Source of the DNA: a virus
Length of the DNA stretch: 59,467 bases
Virus record (IMG/VR): IMGVR_UViG_3300040770_000066
Location: 1-59,467 of that record
Strand: one strand, 5' to 3'
Below are positions 56,705-59,467 of the stretch, piece after piece. The notes beneath the pieces are model-generated. The model ran no database searches. It saw only the letters and a list, made by a program, of their open reading frames with translations, and had not been told where the DNA came from. Numbering within the stretch: position 1 is the stretch's first letter; every line of letters begins with the position of its first letter. The translations under genes were made by a program, and so were the position numbers.

Positions 56705-57479
56705 TATATCTGGAAAAATAGGTTCTGGAAAGGATACAGTAGGTAGGATTATACAATACCTTGAGAATCCTATAATTACTACAGCAGATATAGTTAAAGC
56801 TCTAAAAGATAAAAATAGAAGTTATAAAAGTACTTCTTTTGAAATCAAGAAATGGGCAGGTAAACTTAAAGATATTACTTGTATTTTACTTAACTGTACT
56901 AGAGAGGACCTTGAAGATTCTGATTTTAAGAATAAAGAATTAGAAGAAGAGTGGTGGTATTACACTAATAGTATAGAAATGTTTTCTTTTTTAAATAATC
57001 AAAAAGAACTAGACCATGAATATTATTTAGTTAAACTTACACCTAGATTACTTCTTCAACTACTTGGTACTGATTGTGGTAGAAATATTATACATCCTAA
57101 CATATGGGTAAATGCTTTAATGAGTGAGTATAAAGGTTGGTTTGATGAACAAGGGGTTGTAATAGACAATAATACAGGTAGAAAAATGAAATATCCTAAT
57201 TGGATTATTACTGACACTAGATTTCCTAATGAATTAAAAGCAGTGCAATCTAAAGGAGGTTTGAATATTAGAGTTAAAAGACCTAAACCTCTTATAAAAA
57301 CAGGGAATAAAACAACAGATGATGTACTTAATCATACTAAAAATTATGGTATAGTAGAACATGAATCAGAAACAGCATTAGATCAAGCTGAATTTGATTA
57401 TGTTATTTACAATACTGGTACTATTCAAGATTTACTTAAAGAGATAAAAGAAATATTAACACAAGAAAAAATTATTTAA
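56694..57479 (+). CDS. Deoxynucleoside monophosphate kinase
   Basis: 261 aa. Walker A GKIGSGKDTV (residues 7-16) and a LID/NMP region with SYKSTSFEIKKWAGKLKDI, RLLLQLLGTDCGRN, and YPNWIITDTRFPNELKAV, the pattern of phage T4 gp1-like dNMP kinases (ITD-x-RFPNE is characteristic). It phosphorylates dNMPs to dNDPs, feeding DNA synthesis. It overlaps the zinc-ribbon gene and is followed by an XRE-type regulator 1 nt later. Confidence 0.85.
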   Translation: MIISISGKIGSGKDTVGRIIQYLENPIITTADIVKALKDKNRSYKSTSFEIKKWAGKLKDITCILLNCTREDLEDSDFKNKELEEEWWYYTNSIEMFSFLNNQKELDHEYYLVKLTPRLLLQLLGTDCGRNIIHPNIWVNALMSEYKGWFDEQGVVIDNNTGRKMKYPNWIITDTRFPNELKAVQSKGGLNIRVKRPKPLIKTGNKTTDDVLNHTKNYGIVEHESETALDQAEFDYVIYNTGTIQDLLKEIKEILTQEKII

Positions 57480-57480
57480 G

Positions 57481-57804
57481 ATGTCATACAAAATTATAAC
57501 TACAGTATCTAAAGTAGTAGAAACAACAACAGAAGTAGAAGTTACTTTAGTGGGTTATGTTGGGTCAAGAATCAAAATGTACAGAGAGCAACTAGGTTTG
57601 AAGCAAATAGATGTTTCTCGTAAAACTATACAACCAGATGGTTCATGTGCAATTTCAGCTGGAACTGTTTCTTACCTAGAGAGTGGTATAGGAAATCCAG
57701 GTATTAACAATTTAGAAGAAATAGCTAGAGTTTTAGGAGTTCATATCTCTGATTTATTTCCTAAAAAAGAAGGAGAAGTTGAATCTGATTTAACAACTAT
57801 CTAA
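57481..57804 (+). CDS. XRE-family helix-turn-helix protein
   Basis: 107 aa. Residues 29-90 read VGSRIKMYREQLGLKQIDVS, then GTVSYLESGIGNPGINNLEEIARVLGV, the HTH_3 fold with recognition helix and the stabilising IxxLEEIA helix. It could act as a phage repressor or anti-repressor. A dimer site such as the 27710 palindrome is a possible operator; this is a guess. There is a 13-residue insertion before the recognition helix (KTIQPDGSCAISAGT). Confidence 0.75.
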   Translation: MSYKIITTVSKVVETTTEVEVTLVGYVGSRIKMYREQLGLKQIDVSRKTIQPDGSCAISAGTVSYLESGIGNPGINNLEEIARVLGVHISDLFPKKEGEVESDLTTI

Positions 57805-57805
57805 G

Positions 57806-58051
57806 ATGACTATAAAAACTAAATTTAACATAGGAGATGTTGTATGGGTTATACATGGAACTGTAGTTCAATCAGCTTTTGTAAGAGAAATTGATATAAG
57901 AGTTACAGGTACCTATGGACATTTAAGGTATAACCTTGGTAACACTGCTACAACTAGTTCAAGACTTCAAGATGCTTCTATACATGGGACAAAAAACTTC
58001 TTAGAAGAGAATTTGTTTAAGTCAAAAGTTCTACTTGTAAAATCTTTATAA
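57806..58051 (+). CDS. Small beta-barrel-like hypothetical protein
   Basis: 81 aa; repeating strand pattern (FNIGDVVWVIHGTVVQSAFV, then YGHLRYNLGNTATTSS) of a KOW/SH3-like fold, which is common in Bacteroidota phage and plasmid proteins. It lies 1 nt after the XRE gene. Function unknown. Confidence 0.55.
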   Translation: MTIKTKFNIGDVVWVIHGTVVQSAFVREIDIRVTGTYGHLRYNLGNTATTSSRLQDASIHGTKNFLEENLFKSKVLLVKSL

Positions 58052-58052
58052 T

Positions 58053-58259
58053 ATGAGTGAATTAACTGAAGGACAAAAGAAAGGATATTTAAGAGACCCT
58101 AATGAATGTCCTTATTGCATATCTGAAAATATTGAAGTAATAAGTGACTTTGATTATGAAACATTAAGCACAACTGTAGCATGTCGTGATTGTAGTAAGA
58201 CATGGAGTGATTGTTATACCTTAACAGATGTAGAAGGGAGTGTGACAAATGACACCTAG
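58053..58259 (+). CDS. Small zinc-ribbon-like protein
   Basis: 68 aa. CPYCISENIEVISDFDYETL, then CRDCSKTW gives a CxxC-x(n)-CxxC set that fits a zinc ribbon. Its end overlaps the helicase start by 11 nt. Function unknown. Confidence 0.6.
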   Translation: MSELTEGQKKGYLRDPNECPYCISENIEVISDFDYETLSTTVACRDCSKTWSDCYTLTDVEGSVTNDT

Positions 58260-59467
58260 TATAAGACAACAAGCTGTTTATGACACTTGGCAGAACACAG
58301 ATGCAAATATCTTAGTACAAGCTGTCGCAGGTGGTGCAAAAACTACTACATTAATGGGAGTATTGGCTTTGTGTGAATTTAGAACTTTGTTTTTAGCTTT
58401 CAATAAATCTATCCAAGAAGAAATTGGTGGTAGAATTGAAGCTAATCCAGCTCTAAAGCACGCGAAGTCTATGACTCTGCATTCATTAGGTTTATCTGCT
58501 ATAAAATATAAGTATGGAAGGTTTACTCTAAACAAGAGTAAAAACTACCTGATAATTAAACATTTACAAACTTATAATAGAGCTTTATTTAATGGTATGT
58601 CTTGGGAAGAAAAGACTAAAACTACACTTACTTTAATGGAGATGAATGATGTTAGTAGATTGTTTCTAACTGAAGACATTACTATAATTACAGGTTTCAT
58701 GTCAACTATGGATAAGTTTTTCTACATTCATCCTAACATGGATGATTTATGGAAAGAGTTCTTATTTATTAGAGAACAGTTCACTGCAGACCTAATGATA
58801 GATTATATTGATATGATTTACATTCCGGTAAGCCAGAATTTGTTTATCCCCATTCAGCCTTATTATCTAATGATTGATGAAGCTCAAGACTTAAACTTGG
58901 TTCAACATAAGATGATTAACAATCTTATAGACCAGGGAGACATTAAAAAGTGGATAGCAGTAGGGGATAGAAGACAATCTATCTATGGTTTTAGTGGTAG
59001 TTATGCATCTTCCTTTGATTTGTTTAAACAGAAAGAAAATGTATATGAATTACCTCTTGATGTTTGTTATAGATGCCCTGTGGACATCATAGCAGAAGCT
59101 AATATGATTTATGATGTCATAGAACCTTTTAAAACTTATGAGGGCATAGTGAAGACTATTACAGATTATAAACTAATCCAAGATTCTTCTATGGTTATCT
59201 GTAGAAATTCAGGACCCTTGTTAGACCTGTATTTCCAATTACTTAGCCAAAACAAGAAAGTATTCATAAAAGGAGAAGATATTTTAAATGGAGTAATTAG
59301 ATTTTTAAGACCTTACCAATATAAAACTGTAAGAGAAGCTCATAAAAAGATTAACTTTGAGATACTGGAAATCCAGGAATTAGAGGTTAAGACAGATGAG
59401 TTAAGATTTAAGTTGTATAAACTAAAGGATAATCTTAAAAATTTTATACTTTTGTCTAAGCATTATT
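58249..59467 (+). CDS. UvrD/Rep-like SF1 helicase, C-terminus cut by window edge
   Basis: 406 codons visible from the ATG at 58249 to the right edge without a stop. The Q motif IRQQAVYD is followed by a Walker-A-like QAVAGGAKTTTLM (K31-T32), where the residue before Lys is Ala rather than the usual Gly. Motif II YYLMIDEAQDLNLVQ and motif III WIAVGDRRQSIYGFSGS are intact, and CYRCP is motif IV-like. Such helicases unwind 3'-5' in repair and recombination. The C-terminal motifs V and VI lie outside the window. Altered Walker A may reduce ATP binding but similar variants exist. Confidence 0.82.
   Translation, partial: MTPSIRQQAVYDTWQNTDANILVQAVAGGAKTTTLMGVLALCEFRTLFLAFNKSIQEEIGGRIEANPALKHAKSMTLHSLGLSAIKYKYGRFTLNKSKNYLIIKHLQTYNRALFNGMSWEEKTKTTLTLMEMNDVSRLFLTEDITIITGFMSTMDKFFYIHPNMDDLWKEFLFIREQFTADLMIDYIDMIYIPVSQNLFIPIQPYYLMIDEAQDLNLVQHKMINNLIDQGDIKKWIAVGDRRQSIYGFSGSYASSFDLFKQKENVYELPLDVCYRCPVDIIAEANMIYDVIEPFKTYEGIVKTITDYKLIQDSSMVICRNSGPLLDLYFQLLSQNKKVFIKGEDILNGVIRFLRPYQYKTVREAHKKINFEILEIQELEVKTDELRFKLYKLKDNLKNFILLSKHY

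Noticed and set aside
1-59467. Integrase, transposase or insertion sequence
   Set aside because: No tyrosine or serine recombinase motif, DDE motif or terminal inverted repeats with target duplication were found in the parts I read closely.

Overview
This window looks like part of a large, AT-rich double-stranded DNA phage of a Bacteroidota host, most likely a crAss-like podovirus (Crassvirales). The evidence is the gene set and order: a long terminase (740 aa) with an arginine-rich P-loop, an approximately 800-aa portal, an acidic 391-aa protein and a 485-aa major capsid protein of crAss type. These sit next to a replication set of family A DNA polymerase, SF1, SF2 and SF4 helicases, TOPRIM primase and uracil-DNA glycosylase. 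Bacteroidota-type promoter boxes (TAnnTTTG) are present and Shine-Dalgarno sites are scarce. No RNA polymerase or integrase is seen in the window, which is not the whole genome: the first and last genes are cut by its edges.

Layout. Positions 1-27370 are all on the minus strand. Read in transcription order from 27370 leftwards there are about a dozen small genes, a GH108-type lysozyme, the large terminase, portal, a probable scaffold or accessory protein, the capsid protein and connector or ring proteins. These are followed by two large host-recognition proteins (a beta-helix tailspike and a fibre ending in a GDPD phosphodiesterase domain), small membrane genes, a cupin, a PD-(D/E)XK nuclease and more tail genes. 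Positions 27371-27918 form the divergent control region. From 27919 everything is on the plus strand. A zone at 27.9-36.6 kb is rich in small proteins and non-coding RNA. It contains seven copies of a CAAAACCCTCAC element, a tandem gene duplication, a 500-nt structured RNA candidate, a tmRNA, a tRNA-like gene and a possible +1 frameshift gene. The replication and recombination operon runs from 36.6 kb to the right edge.

The most unusual content is at 48913-53800, between the replication genes and the nuclease genes. A protein with an N-terminal ubiquitin-like domain and a long tail is followed by an E2-like protein, a JAMM-type deubiquitinase-like peptidase with an intact metal motif, a ThiF/E1-like adenylating enzyme with a candidate catalytic cysteine, and a further unknown protein. 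Together they have the parts for a phage-encoded ubiquitin-like conjugation pathway, resembling the bacterial UBL/E2/JAB/E1 cassettes (PRTRC-like and Bil-like). Its target is unknown. Options include virion proteins, the replication machinery or host defence.

Caution: all assignments come from reading motifs and general family knowledge. No database or structure search was run.
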